Source of the DNA: Armatimonadota bacterium
Lineage (GTDB): Bacteria; Armatimonadota; UBA5829
Length of the DNA: 46,705 nt
Direction of reading: 5' to 3'
NCBI GenBank assembly: GCA_026392045.1
Contig: JAPLCU010000126.1
Span: forward strand, 1-46,705
The notes beneath the pieces were generated by a model, which did not search any database, was not told the DNA's origin, and saw only the letters and a program-made list of their open reading frames with translations. A program made the position numbers and the translations under genes. Every line of letters begins with the position of its first letter. Position 1 is the first letter of the stretch. This document shows positions 8,479-16,395 of the stretch, in pieces.

Positions 8479-9671
8479 TAAACAACCTCCGTTATAACAT
8501 TGCGGGCAAGTTTGCCCGGCTCAGCAAAATCGATATCCTGGGGCACGTTCTGGCCTGCGGTAGTGCATGAAACAGCTAGCCCGGTCCGCAGAGGGAGGTT
8601 TACCAGGCAGCCTCTATCAGCAGACTCATCAAGCTTGGTGATGATAAGCTTGGTTGGACAAAGCACGGTAAACTTCTCAACAACTTCCCTCTGTATTTCA
8701 CCGGATAGCGAGGCCGAAACCACGAGGTGCGTGTCGGTAGGGGAAGCGGCTGCCACAAAGCTCTTGAGCTCCATCAAATGATCTTCATTACGCTGGCTGC
8801 GGCCAACTGTATCGATCAGCACAACATCCTTATCACGATGCTTTTCAACGCCCGCACTCACCTCCTCGGGAGAAAGCGCGATTTCCACGGGAATGCCTAT
8901 GATTCGCGCATAAGTCCTCAATTGATCCACAGCGCCGATTCTATAAGTATCGGCTGTAACAAGAGCAACTTTCTTCCCCTGCTCCAACGCAAACTTTGCG
9001 GCAAGTTTCGCCAGTGTGGTGGTCTTCCCCACCCCTGTGGGTCCAACTAACGCGATCACCTGCCTGCCATGACTAACAGGCGGATGAGCGAAAGCCTGCA
9101 TCTTCGCGGCAAGCGCTGAAACCAGCGTATTCGGGTCCTCTATGGAAAGCAAATCAGCCAGAATTCCACGGGCCAAATCTTCGTCCACGCCAAACCTCAT
9201 CAGCAAGGGTATCGCTGCCTCAGCAACAGGCACATCGGTTCGTGAACCCATCAGGCCATTGACCATCGCGGCGAGCTGCTTAAGCTCATTGCGGAGCTGA
9301 TCCATCTCGCAGAGAGGTTCCGCTGTGGCCACATTTCGTGTTTCAGAATAGGTCCTTGCGGCCAACGAGGACATGCCCGGGCTATAAGTATCAACTCTAT
9401 GCTCAGCGGGAGCTTCGCCCTCCCCATTTCCACGCTTCACCGCCGGCTGAAGCATATATGCCGGAGCTGAAACGGATTCCGGGGCGGAATACCCCATTGC
9501 CATCTCATCAGCTGCGGCCATAAGCTCCACTCTATCGGAGCCGCCAAGGCCCAAAAGCCCGCCGCTCTTCACACGTTTTGTATTCAGGACCACTGCGTCC
9601 TCGCCAAACTCCATTTTCGCGAGCACTAGAGCCTCTTGCATTGTTGGCGCTTCAAAAGTCTTAATTCGCAT
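8478..9671 (-). CDS. flhF: SRP-type GTPase FlhF, flagellar placement
   Basis: A 397-residue member of the SRP GTPase family. The N-terminal B domain opens MRIKTFEAPTMQEALVLAKM and is followed by a low-conservation linker, then the NG domain with G1 GPTGVGKT (residues 210-217), DTVGRS (G3) and TKLDE (G4). FlhF recruits the first basal-body parts at the site of flagellum assembly. Residues 83-90 (GEGEAPAE) are encoded by a short palindromic element that also occurs in fliK. It lies in the disordered linker, where an insertion should be tolerated. The gene is followed directly by flhG. Confidence 0.95.
   Translation of the reverse strand: MRIKTFEAPTMQEALVLAKMEFGEDAVVLNTKRVKSGGLLGLGGSDRVELMAAADEMAMGYSAPESVSAPAYMLQPAVKRGNGEGEAPAEHRVDTYSPGMSSLAARTYSETRNVATAEPLCEMDQLRNELKQLAAMVNGLMGSRTDVPVAEAAIPLLMRFGVDEDLARGILADLLSIEDPNTLVSALAAKMQAFAHPPVSHGRQVIALVGPTGVGKTTTLAKLAAKFALEQGKKVALVTADTYRIGAVDQLRTYARIIGIPVEIALSPEEVSAGVEKHRDKDVVLIDTVGRSQRNEDHLMELKSFVAAASPTDTHLVVSASLSGEIQREVVEKFTVLCPTKLIITKLDESADRGCLVNLPLRTGLAVSCTTAGQNVPQDIDFAEPGKLARNVITEVV
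9401..9425. repeat. GAGGCTCCCGCC-type palindromic element inside flhF
   Basis: The minus strand reads GGGGAGGGCGAAGCTCCCGC followed by TGAGC. It is translated in frame as GEGEAPAE in the FlhF linker. The copy at 24461-24485 inside fliK differs by only a few bases and is in the opposite orientation, so it is read there as QGSAGASPSQ. Confidence 0.75.
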
Positions 9672-9710
9672 CGTAAATCGTCACCATTCCTATAGTTATT
9701 TTCTTCAGAC

Positions 9711-11819
9711 TCAGGCAGCCTGTGCGTTATCGTCGAACATTACCATACCGATTGAGTCAACATCTATATCCGGCGCTATCTCTGCGTAGGAGAGCACCGC
9801 GAGCATCGGAAAAGACTGCTCTACCAATCTACGTATGTGGAGCCTGGTCCTCGGTGAGCAAAGCGCCACTGGCGCAAATCCTCGCTGTGAGAGGTTCTCC
9901 ACTTGTTCCTGAATGGCACTTAGCAATTTCTGTACCATGTCCGGATTGATGATGAGCCTGAAACCGAGTTCAGTTTGACGAATGTTATCAGTGATGATTT
10001 GCTCCACGGCTGGATGGAGTGCAAAAACCGTCAGCTTGCCATCCATGCCCTGATGTTGACGACAAATAGCCAAGCTCAAGCGCTGGCGGACATACTCAGT
10101 CAGCACATCGGTATCCTTGGTGGTGCAAGCGTAATCAGCAAGCGATTCGAGTATTACCACAATATCCTTTATCGACACCCGCTCAATAAGCAGGTTCTGA
10201 AGCACTTTCTGAATGTCGCCGATGCCCATGATATCCGGTATGAGCTCGCTGACGACGGTCGGCGCATCGGTTTTTGCAGCTTCGATGAGCTGCTGAGTCT
10301 CCTGGCGAGTGAGGAGTTCCGCCGCGTGCTTGTGGACGATTTCGGTGACGTGCGTGATAAGCACAGTAGTAGGATCGACCACCGTATAGCCCGCCACCTC
10401 GGCAAACATCCGCTGCGATTCCGATATCCATGTGGCAGGGAGGCCGAACGCAGGCTCAATGGTATCCATTCCAGTCAATTTCTCCATAGCCCCCCCAGGG
10501 TTCATCGCCAAAAACTGACCTGGGTAAACTTCCCCTTGCGCGATTTCTATGCCGCGAAGCTTTATCATATATTGATTGGGTGTAAGCTGTACATTATCTC
10601 TCACCCGAATCGCAGGCACTAGAATACCCTTATCCGTAACAGCCTGTTTTCTTAAAAGCGTAATTCGATCCAGCAACTCGCCTCCCTGCTTGGGATCGGC
10701 TAATGCGATCAAGCCATAGCCGATCTCCAACGCCAATGGGTCAACGCCGATCAAATCAGTCATCTGTTCAGGAACTGCAGGGCCTTCGACTGGCTTCGCA
10801 GCCTTGATCTTGGCCTCTTCCTCAACTTGTTTGGCGGAAGACGCCAGGAAATATGCAAGTAAGCCAACAACAGACGCGGCAAAAAGCAACGGGGTCTTAG
10901 GCATACCCGGCACTATAAACATGGCAACGAACACACAAGCCGTAATCCCCAACGCCTTCGGACTGCTCAGCACCTGGCTCATAAGCTCCATGCCGAGGCT
11001 TTCCTTGGTGCCGTTCTTGGTAACCATAAGGCCGGTGGCAGTCGAAACCAAAAGCGCGGGCACCTGGGTGACCAGACCTTCACCAACGGTCAACAGCGTA
11101 TAGGTCTGCAGCGCTTGCATAATATCCATATTCTTCTGCAGAACACCAACAGCAAATCCGCCGAGAATGTTCACAACGATCATAATAATAGCAGCGATTG
11201 CGTCTCCACGAATAAACTTGGTTGCACCATCCATAGCTCCATAAAAGTCGGCTTCACGGGAGATGTCTTTTCGGCGCTGCTGTGCCATTTGCTCATCTAT
11301 GATGCCGGCGTTCAGGTCTGCGTCAATAGCCATCTGCTTACCGGGCATTGCGTCCAAAGTAAATCGAGCTGCGACCTCTGCAACTCGGCCTGCGCCATTC
11401 GTGATAACAACAAACTGGATAATTACAAGCAAGATAAATATAACAATGCCGACGACATAGTTGCCTCCGACCACAACCTGCCCAAATGCCCTGATAACCG
11501 TACCGGCATCAGCCTGAAGTAGAATCTGCCGTGTAGCAGAAATATTAAGCGACAACCTGAAAAGGGTGGTCATGAGGAGCAGCGAAGGAAACGAGCTGAA
11601 CGCAAGCGGCTCGGAAGTGTACATTGACACAAGCAAAATCGATAGCGAGAGGGCAATATTCGCACACAGGAGAATATCCAGCAACCAATGAGGTATGGGC
11701 AGGATCATCATGCCTACGATCAAAACAGCGACGCCTGCTATTGCAATGTCACTGTATTTCGCCATAAATCCCAATGAGCCTATCGCTGCGCTACTTTTTG
11801 CTGTTGTTGTAACTGCCAT
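9711..11819 (-). CDS. flhA: flagellar export gate protein FlhA
   Basis: About 702 residues. The N-terminal half has about eight membrane helices, and the C-terminal half is the cytoplasmic platform of the type III export gate that docks chaperone-substrate complexes. The FHIPEP-family signature is visible at residues 152-205 (RFTLDAMPGKQMAIDAD through GATKFIRGDAIA). I set the start at the ATG at 11819 (MAVTTTAK) with AAAGGA six bases upstream. A longer form from 11861 would add LRYPDAEAF, which is the translation of a palindromic repeat and should not be taken as real protein. It follows flhB after a 210-nt block of repeats. Confidence 0.95.
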   Translation of the reverse strand: MAVTTTAKSSAAIGSLGFMAKYSDIAIAGVAVLIVGMMILPIPHWLLDILLCANIALSLSILLVSMYTSEPLAFSSFPSLLLMTTLFRLSLNISATRQILLQADAGTVIRAFGQVVVGGNYVVGIVIFILLVIIQFVVITNGAGRVAEVAARFTLDAMPGKQMAIDADLNAGIIDEQMAQQRRKDISREADFYGAMDGATKFIRGDAIAAIIMIVVNILGGFAVGVLQKNMDIMQALQTYTLLTVGEGLVTQVPALLVSTATGLMVTKNGTKESLGMELMSQVLSSPKALGITACVFVAMFIVPGMPKTPLLFAASVVGLLAYFLASSAKQVEEEAKIKAAKPVEGPAVPEQMTDLIGVDPLALEIGYGLIALADPKQGGELLDRITLLRKQAVTDKGILVPAIRVRDNVQLTPNQYMIKLRGIEIAQGEVYPGQFLAMNPGGAMEKLTGMDTIEPAFGLPATWISESQRMFAEVAGYTVVDPTTVLITHVTEIVHKHAAELLTRQETQQLIEAAKTDAPTVVSELIPDIMGIGDIQKVLQNLLIERVSIKDIVVILESLADYACTTKDTDVLTEYVRQRLSLAICRQHQGMDGKLTVFALHPAVEQIITDNIRQTELGFRLIINPDMVQKLLSAIQEQVENLSQRGFAPVALCSPRTRLHIRRLVEQSFPMLAVLSYAEIAPDIDVDSIGMVMFDDNAQAA

Positions 11820-11835
11820 TAGTTTTCCTTTGAAG

Positions 11836-12020
11836 GCTTCGGCATCAGGATACCGAAGCAACTATCTGATTGCTTCGCTCGATGCCTTTGTTCGGTCTAT
11901 GTTGAAGGCTTCGGCATCAGGATACCGAAGCAACTAAAAGTTTGTTCGGGTGGGATTTGCAATCCCGCCCGAAGGCTTCGGCATCAGGATACCGAAGCAA
12001 CCAAATCAGGATACCGAAGC
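11836..12020. repeat. cluster of RYPDAEA palindromic repeats between flhB and flhA
   Basis: Three full copies of a 24-nt palindrome (GCTTCGG, 10-nt loop, CCGAAGC) at 11836-11859, 11908-11931 and 11975-11998. A truncated copy lies at 12005-12020, where ATCAGGATACCGAAGCAACC is tandemly doubled. A different palindrome (GTTCGGGTGGGATTTGC with GCCCGAA) lies at 11944-11973. No gene was seen. The mRNA between flhB and flhA would carry several hairpins. Confidence 0.85.
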
Positions 12021-12029
12021 AACCAAGCA

Positions 12030-13100
12030 TCACGCTCGCCTACCACCAAACCTCTTGCTAAGTTTATATACATAAGCGAGTATCTCAGCCACTGCCTGAT
12101 AGAGATCAGCGGGTATTTCGTCGCCAATCTCAACCGTAGCATACAGCGCCCTCGCCAACGCAACATTCTCAACCAACGGAACGTTGTTTTCTATAGCAAT
12201 AGCCTTGATCCGCTGAGCAAGATAATCCATACCTTTTGCAACCACCATCGGGGCGGCGCTGATGTCAGAGTCATATTTTAGCGCGACTGCGAAGTGTGTC
12301 GGGTTGCTGACAACCACATCCGCTTTTGGCACCTCGGCCATCATTCGCCTCTGGGATACTTCGCGCTGCTTCTGACGAATCTTGCCCTTGATCAGCGGGT
12401 CACCCTCAGTGCGCTTGGAATCATCTTTTACTTCTTGCTTGCTCATCTTGAGCTGTTTTTCGTTATTATAACGCTGATATGCATAATCAAGCGCCGCAAT
12501 TACAAGCAGCGCAAAAGCTGTTCTCATCAAGAGGCCGTATGTCAGGCTGCCTATGGTCGCGCAGGTGGTCTTATAACTGCCGCCCACCATAGCGATAATC
12601 TCGGATGCTTTGCTCATCAAAAACGTGTATATGATGAAGCTGATAACCAAAATCTTAGCTGTAGACTTTACCAGCTCAACCAAAGCCCTCATGGAAAACA
12701 TTCCAACGATTCCCTTGAGGGGGTTCATCCTGCCGCCCTTGATCTGAAAGGTCTTGGGAGAAATATGCAAGCCCACCTGAGCGACGTTCGCCACCACACC
12801 CGCCAGCATCACAGCCAGAATAAATGGCGCGATAGCCGAGCCGATGACCAGCAATAACCGTACCAGGTTCGTGGAGACGTCGCTTATGGCGATGTCGTGA
12901 GTAGGAAAGGTCGACAGCGAGCGAGTCATTGTGTCTGTAAGGCTGGTTCCCAATCGAGAGCCTGTCATTTTCAAGACAAGCAGGCCAGTTATGAGCACGG
13001 CAGCCGCATTGACTTCCGAGCTTTTTGCAACTTGCCCCTCATCGCGCGCTTCAGTGCGCCTACGGGGGGTTGGGGCCTCGGTCTTATCCTCTAACGCCAT
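12030..13100 (-). CDS. flhB: flagellar export switch protein FlhB
   Basis: 356 residues. It begins with the basic sequence DKTEAPTPRRRTEARDEGQV typical of FlhB. About four membrane helices follow, then the cytoplasmic domain with the autocleavage motif NPTH at residues 266-269. Cleavage between Asn and Pro switches export from rod/hook to filament substrates, together with FliK. Family length is normal. The gene follows fliR after 10 bases and is the first of the flhB-flhA-flhF-flhG block. Confidence 0.96.
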   Translation of the reverse strand: MALEDKTEAPTPRRRTEARDEGQVAKSSEVNAAAVLITGLLVLKMTGSRLGTSLTDTMTRSLSTFPTHDIAISDVSTNLVRLLLVIGSAIAPFILAVMLAGVVANVAQVGLHISPKTFQIKGGRMNPLKGIVGMFSMRALVELVKSTAKILVISFIIYTFLMSKASEIIAMVGGSYKTTCATIGSLTYGLLMRTAFALLVIAALDYAYQRYNNEKQLKMSKQEVKDDSKRTEGDPLIKGKIRQKQREVSQRRMMAEVPKADVVVSNPTHFAVALKYDSDISAAPMVVAKGMDYLAQRIKAIAIENNVPLVENVALARALYATVEIGDEIPADLYQAVAEILAYVYKLSKRFGGRRA

Positions 13101-13110
13101 AAGTTCTTCC

Positions 13111-13884
13111 TCAAACCAGATGCCTCAACAGCATCATAAGATCACGATGAAGGCCCGAAAACAGGCTCACCATCACAGTTGAAGTGGCAGGGAGAATGAT
13201 TATCATAACCCCCAAGCCCACAATAAGCTTCGTAGCAAAACCAACGCTGAAAATATTCATCTGCGGCACGGTTCGGGCGAGAATGCCGAGTGCGACATCC
13301 ACGATGAATATCACACCAATAATCGGAGATGCAATCTTGAGGGCGGCCATTATGAGCGCTCCAAAGACAACCAGCAAGCCATTGGCGGCTTCTGGAGTAA
13401 ATATTGCCTTACCGATTGGAACGACATCAAAGCTCTCAGCCAAACCGCGAATCATCATGTGGTGACCGTTCACTCCAAGAAATATCAGAGTAGCCACGAG
13501 GTTCAGCGCCATACCCATCACGGCTGTGTGGGCCTTGGTTAATGGATCCACCTGCTGCGCGAAGCTTAGACCGATTGCCAAATCGATATAAGCGCCTGCC
13601 ATAACAATTGCGGTAAACATCATGGTAGCGAGAAACCCCATCAGCACTCCAACCAAAGATTCCTTAACTATCAGCACGAAAAACGTAAACATATTCAGGT
13701 TTCCGGGATCATAGCTGATCATTGGCACAAAGATAAGAGTAAGGGCGACAGCGATGGTTATTCGGACCATTTTGGTTACATTCTGGTTGCCAAAAATAGG
13801 CGCAAGGGTAAATATGCCCCCCACTCTGCAGAGAACAAGCAAAAAAGTAACCATTTTGGCCATTCCGAATCCAAGCAAGTCCAT
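13111..13884 (-). CDS. fliR: flagellar export gate protein FliR
   Basis: 257 residues from the ATG at 13884 (MDLLGFGMAKMVTFLLVLCR), with CGGAG upstream. About six membrane helices are visible. FliR completes the FliP5-FliQ4-FliR1 core of the export gate. The reading frame stays open for 50 further codons upstream, but that part is encoded by a GGGTGTT tandem repeat and a palindrome (PETPNTQHPTPNTYL) and lacks an SD, so I exclude it. It lies between fliQ and flhB as in most flagellar operons, but the gap to fliQ is an unusual 519 nt full of repeats. Confidence 0.94.
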   Translation of the reverse strand: MDLLGFGMAKMVTFLLVLCRVGGIFTLAPIFGNQNVTKMVRITIAVALTLIFVPMISYDPGNLNMFTFFVLIVKESLVGVLMGFLATMMFTAIVMAGAYIDLAIGLSFAQQVDPLTKAHTAVMGMALNLVATLIFLGVNGHHMMIRGLAESFDVVPIGKAIFTPEAANGLLVVFGALIMAALKIASPIIGVIFIVDVALGILARTVPQMNIFSVGFATKLIVGLGVMIIILPATSTVMVSLFSGLHRDLMMLLRHLV

Positions 13885-13935
13885 ACAATACTCCGAGGGA
13901 AAGCATAGCAATAACCGTGCCTGGGGGAGGAGATA

Positions 13936-14001
13936 GGTGTTGGGTGTTGGGTGTTGGGTGTTGGGTGTTTCGGGATTTGAGCGACAGCGGAAATCCCGAA
14001 A
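13936..14001. repeat. GGGTGTT heptamer tract and TTTCGGGATTT palindrome
   Basis: At least four perfect GGGTGTT units (13936-13969) run into an 11-bp inverted repeat, TTTCGGGATTT (13968-13978) and AAATCCCGAAA (13991-14001), just upstream of fliR. No gene is seen in 13885-14403. This gap also holds the arrays at 14045-14220 and 14331-14402. Confidence 0.75.
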
Positions 14002-14044
14002 CTGATGAGATTTAGAAGTTAGCATGCTGCTCATGCTTCGAGAG

Positions 14045-14220
14045 CCTCAGCATGGCGAGGCGGGGGCTCAGCATGGCGAGGCAGAGCCTCAGCATGGCGA
14101 GGCGGGGGCTCAGCATGGCGAGGCGGGGGCTCAGCATGGCGAGGCGGAGGCTCAGCATGGCGAGGCGGGGGCTCAGCATGGCGAGGCGGGAGCTCAGCAT
14201 GGCGAGGCGGGAGCTCAGGA
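14045..14220. repeat. eight-copy 21-bp tandem repeat between fliQ and fliR
   Basis: Eight copies of a 21-bp unit with core CTCAGCATGGCGAGGC and a variable GGGGG/AGAG/GGAG tail. The period is a multiple of three, so both strands stay open and give repetitive peptides. There is no SD or start supporting translation, so I treat it as non-coding. A single related core is found at 4209-4222. Confidence 0.85.
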
Positions 14221-14330
14221 ATAATAATAGTTCCGGGTGATTCGGGATTTCCGGGTTGGGTTGAATACTTTGATTATAGCTTGATAAATTGTGCTCCAAC
14301 CCTCAAATCCCGAAATACCGACTCCCCTCC

Positions 14331-14402
14331 GGGGCTCTCCGCTCTCCACTCTCCACTCTCCACTCTCCGCTTTCCGCTTTCCGCTTTCCACTTTCCGCTA
14401 CC
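14331..14402. repeat. CTCTCCACT/CTTTCCGC polypyrimidine tandem repeat
   Basis: About ten 7-nt pyrimidine-rich units (CTCTCCA, CTTTCCG) with strong strand asymmetry. The tract ends directly after the fliQ stop codon. A closely related tract is translated inside fliK at 24839-24877. Confidence 0.8.
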
Positions 14403-14403
14403 T

Positions 14404-14673
14404 TCAGCGCACCAAATTCGGCAGGCTGATGAGGAGTTTGCTGGTGAAGTTAACCAGGCTCTTGAGCATCCACGGGCCACAGACTACCAGCGCCAGTGTT
14501 ACGGCTACGATCTTGGGGACGAATGTCAGCGTCATCTCCTGAATTTGGGTGGCTGCCTGGAATACACTTACCATCAGACCCACTATCAGCCCGACGCCCA
14601 ATGTGGGAGCGCATATCATTAAGGTTATAGCAATAGCTCGCTGTCCCAGTTCCAGAACTCCTGAATCGGTCAT
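14404..14673 (-). CDS. fliQ: flagellar export gate protein FliQ
   Basis: An 89-residue protein with two long hydrophobic helices (AIAITLMICAPTLGVGLIVG and LTFVPKIVAVTLALVVCGPW), the normal size and plan of FliQ. The phrase FQAATQIQEMTLTFVPKI is characteristic. The start is the ATG at 14673 with GGAG eight bases upstream. The SD-bearing sequence before this start is repeated exactly 263 nt further upstream at the fliP stop, on the other side of a five-copy repeat array. Confidence 0.96.
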   Translation of the reverse strand: MTDSGVLELGQRAIAITLMICAPTLGVGLIVGLMVSVFQAATQIQEMTLTFVPKIVAVTLALVVCGPWMLKSLVNFTSKLLISLPNLVR

Positions 14674-14953
14674 TTGATTTACTCCAGTCTCTAAGGCGTA
14701 TTATTCTCGATGTGCGATAGGCTTCGGCATCAGGATACCGAAGCAACTATTCTCGATGTGCGATGGGCTTCGGCATCAGGATACCGAAGCAACTATTCTC
14801 GATGTGCGATAGGCTTCGGCATCAGGATACCGAAGCAACTATATCTCGATGTGCGATGGGCTTCGGCATCAGGATACCGAAGCAACTACTCTCGATGTGC
14901 GATGGGCTTCGGCATCAGGATACCGAAGCAACTAATTTGATTTACTCCAGTCT
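14672..14953. repeat. five-copy palindromic array between fliP and fliQ, flanked by a 19-bp direct repeat
   Basis: Five palindromes (GCTTCGG, 10-nt loop, CCGAAGC) start at 14721, 14767, 14813, 14860 and 14906, a 46-47-nt period. Each is preceded by a CTCGATGTGCGATRG leader. The block is flanked by an exact 19-bp direct repeat, ATTTGATTTACTCCAGTCT, at 14672-14690 and 14935-14953. On the minus strand this is the sequence joining the fliP stop to the fliQ SD and start. No gene is seen in the gap. Confidence 0.9.
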
Positions 14954-15734
14954 AATGGAAACTCAGCGCTATCGAGCGCACTATCAAATGCCAGCCATCG
15001 ACCAGCACAAATAGAAGTATCTTGAAGGGCATTGATATCATCATAGGAGGAAGCATCATCATACCCATAGACATCAAGGTTACTGAAACCACCATATCAA
15101 TAACGAGGAATGGGATGAATATCACAAATCCTATCGTAAAAGCGGTCTTAAGCTCGCTTATCAAGAATGCAGGCACTATTACTGCCATGCTCAGGTCATT
15201 CTTGGTGCGAGGCCTTTCGGACTTGGACAAATTGACAAACAGCATAATGTCCTTGGTGCGGGTCTGCCGAAGCATAAATTCCTTGAGAGGAGCTGCGGCA
15301 TTATTGGTTGCGCTCTGAAACGATATTTTGTGCTCCATATAGGGGCGAAATGCGCTCTGGTTGATCTTTTGCATGACCGGGGCCATCGTAAAGAATGTCA
15401 AAAACAGCGCCAATCCCACCAGAACGGTATTCGGCGGCACCTGCGGCGAGCCGATAGCTGTGCGGGTGAAAGATAGAATAATTATAATCCTCGTGAATGA
15501 TGTCAACATTATAAGCAGCGCCGGCGCGAGCGAAAGAACGGTCATTACCAGCAATATCTGCAAGCTGCTCGATACTTCTTCGGGACTACTTGCTTTGCCT
15601 ACCCCGATATTGATCTTAGGCACGCTAATGCCATTTTGCGCAAAGCAAGGAATCGCCATTGCCAAAGCAAAACCCAACACAACCATCATGACGATAATTC
15701 TAATGATTATCTTTTTATTATCCGTTGTCGGCAT
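14952..15734 (-). CDS. fliP: flagellar export gate protein FliP
   Basis: 260 residues. It begins with a cleavable-looking signal segment (IIIRIIVMMVVLGFALAMAI, ending near CFAQ), as is usual for FliP. The conserved core (LLIMLTSFTRIIIILSFTR, GSPQVPPNTVLVGLALFLTF and the C-terminal MSMGMMMLPPMMISMPFKIL) follows. It forms the pentameric part of the export pore. The start overlaps fliO by 17 bases. The stop TAG (14952-14954) overlaps the outer copy of the 19-bp direct repeat described for the fliP-fliQ array. Confidence 0.96.
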   Translation of the reverse strand: MPTTDNKKIIIRIIVMMVVLGFALAMAIPCFAQNGISVPKINIGVGKASSPEEVSSSLQILLVMTVLSLAPALLIMLTSFTRIIIILSFTRTAIGSPQVPPNTVLVGLALFLTFFTMAPVMQKINQSAFRPYMEHKISFQSATNNAAAPLKEFMLRQTRTKDIMLFVNLSKSERPRTKNDLSMAVIVPAFLISELKTAFTIGFVIFIPFLVIDMVVSVTLMSMGMMMLPPMMISMPFKILLFVLVDGWHLIVRSIALSFH

Positions 15735-16395
15735 TTCTGAACATCCTTCGGAAGTTTCCCATTTCCCCTACTTTGCCTTGTATATGCGAGATGGAATCTC
15801 GCATCATCTGTGCTACGGTTTTCGCACTCTTGGTAGAATCGGCTTTTGTGCCGAGGAACTGCGAAAGCTGTTCTTTAAACCCTGAAACCCCTTGATCGGG
15901 CGCGGACTCGGGTATGTCGCTCGCCTCTAATTCTGTGAGCAGATTTACCTGGGTTGGTGTAGAAGCGACAAGCAGCCTCTTCGATCCGATCTCTATCAAG
16001 TGCAGAGTTCTATTTGCTCCAAGGTTGGAGTTATCGATTACTTTTATCCGGCTGCGGCTCGAACCCACCATACTCTTAACATTTGAGAATTTCTTAAGGC
16101 CGAGCATGGTCGCATAACACAAGCCAAGAACCAGCGCCAAGCTTCCAATGAACCGCGCAACGGTCAAAGGCGTGCTCGACTCCTCAGCCGGTTTCGGTTT
16201 CTTCTCTGCCGCTGCGCCCGGAGCCGGCCAACCGTAACCATCGGCTGGGGTCGTATTACCCACTGGTGGGGCGCTTTTGACTTCAGTGGTCTTGGCCGAC
16301 CCCGCAGCAGTTTTTTCGGCCGCAATGCCAGGGTTCACAACAACAGCCATGCCTGCAAGCAGAACCATTATGGCCAGTTTAAGCAGCCTTTGCAT
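15718..16395 (-). CDS. fliO: flagellar biosynthesis protein FliO
   Basis: About 225 residues. The N-terminus is a signal peptide (LLKLAIMVLLAGMAVVVNPG, ending near IAA). It is followed by a Pro/Ala/Lys-rich periplasmic linker, one membrane helix (ARFIGSLALVLGLCYATMLG) and a cytoplasmic domain with the FliO-type pattern RIKVIDNSNLGANRTLHLIE ... RLLVASTPTQVNLL. FliO helps assemble the FliP ring. Two ATGs lie six bases apart (16401, 16395); I take the inner one because AAAGAG is then better spaced. The coding region overlaps both fliN and fliP. Confidence 0.9.
   Translation of the reverse strand: MQRLLKLAIMVLLAGMAVVVNPGIAAEKTAAGSAKTTEVKSAPPVGNTTPADGYGWPAPGAAAEKKPKPAEESSTPLTVARFIGSLALVLGLCYATMLGLKKFSNVKSMVGSSRSRIKVIDNSNLGANRTLHLIEIGSKRLLVASTPTQVNLLTELEASDIPESAPDQGVSGFKEQLSQFLGTKADSTKSAKTVAQMMRDSISHIQGKVGEMGNFRRMFRNADNG

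Noticed and set aside
14012-14299. Open frame giving a repetitive RLAMLSP peptide (and similar frames on the other strand)
   Set aside because: It is a by-product of a 21-nt tandem repeat whose period is a multiple of three. No SD, and the repeat has a non-coding relative at 4209.
14707-14933. Regular repeat-spacer pattern resembling a CRISPR array
   Set aside because: The spacers are nearly identical to each other, the repeats are perfect palindromes with a related array at 25504-25719, and no cas genes are present.
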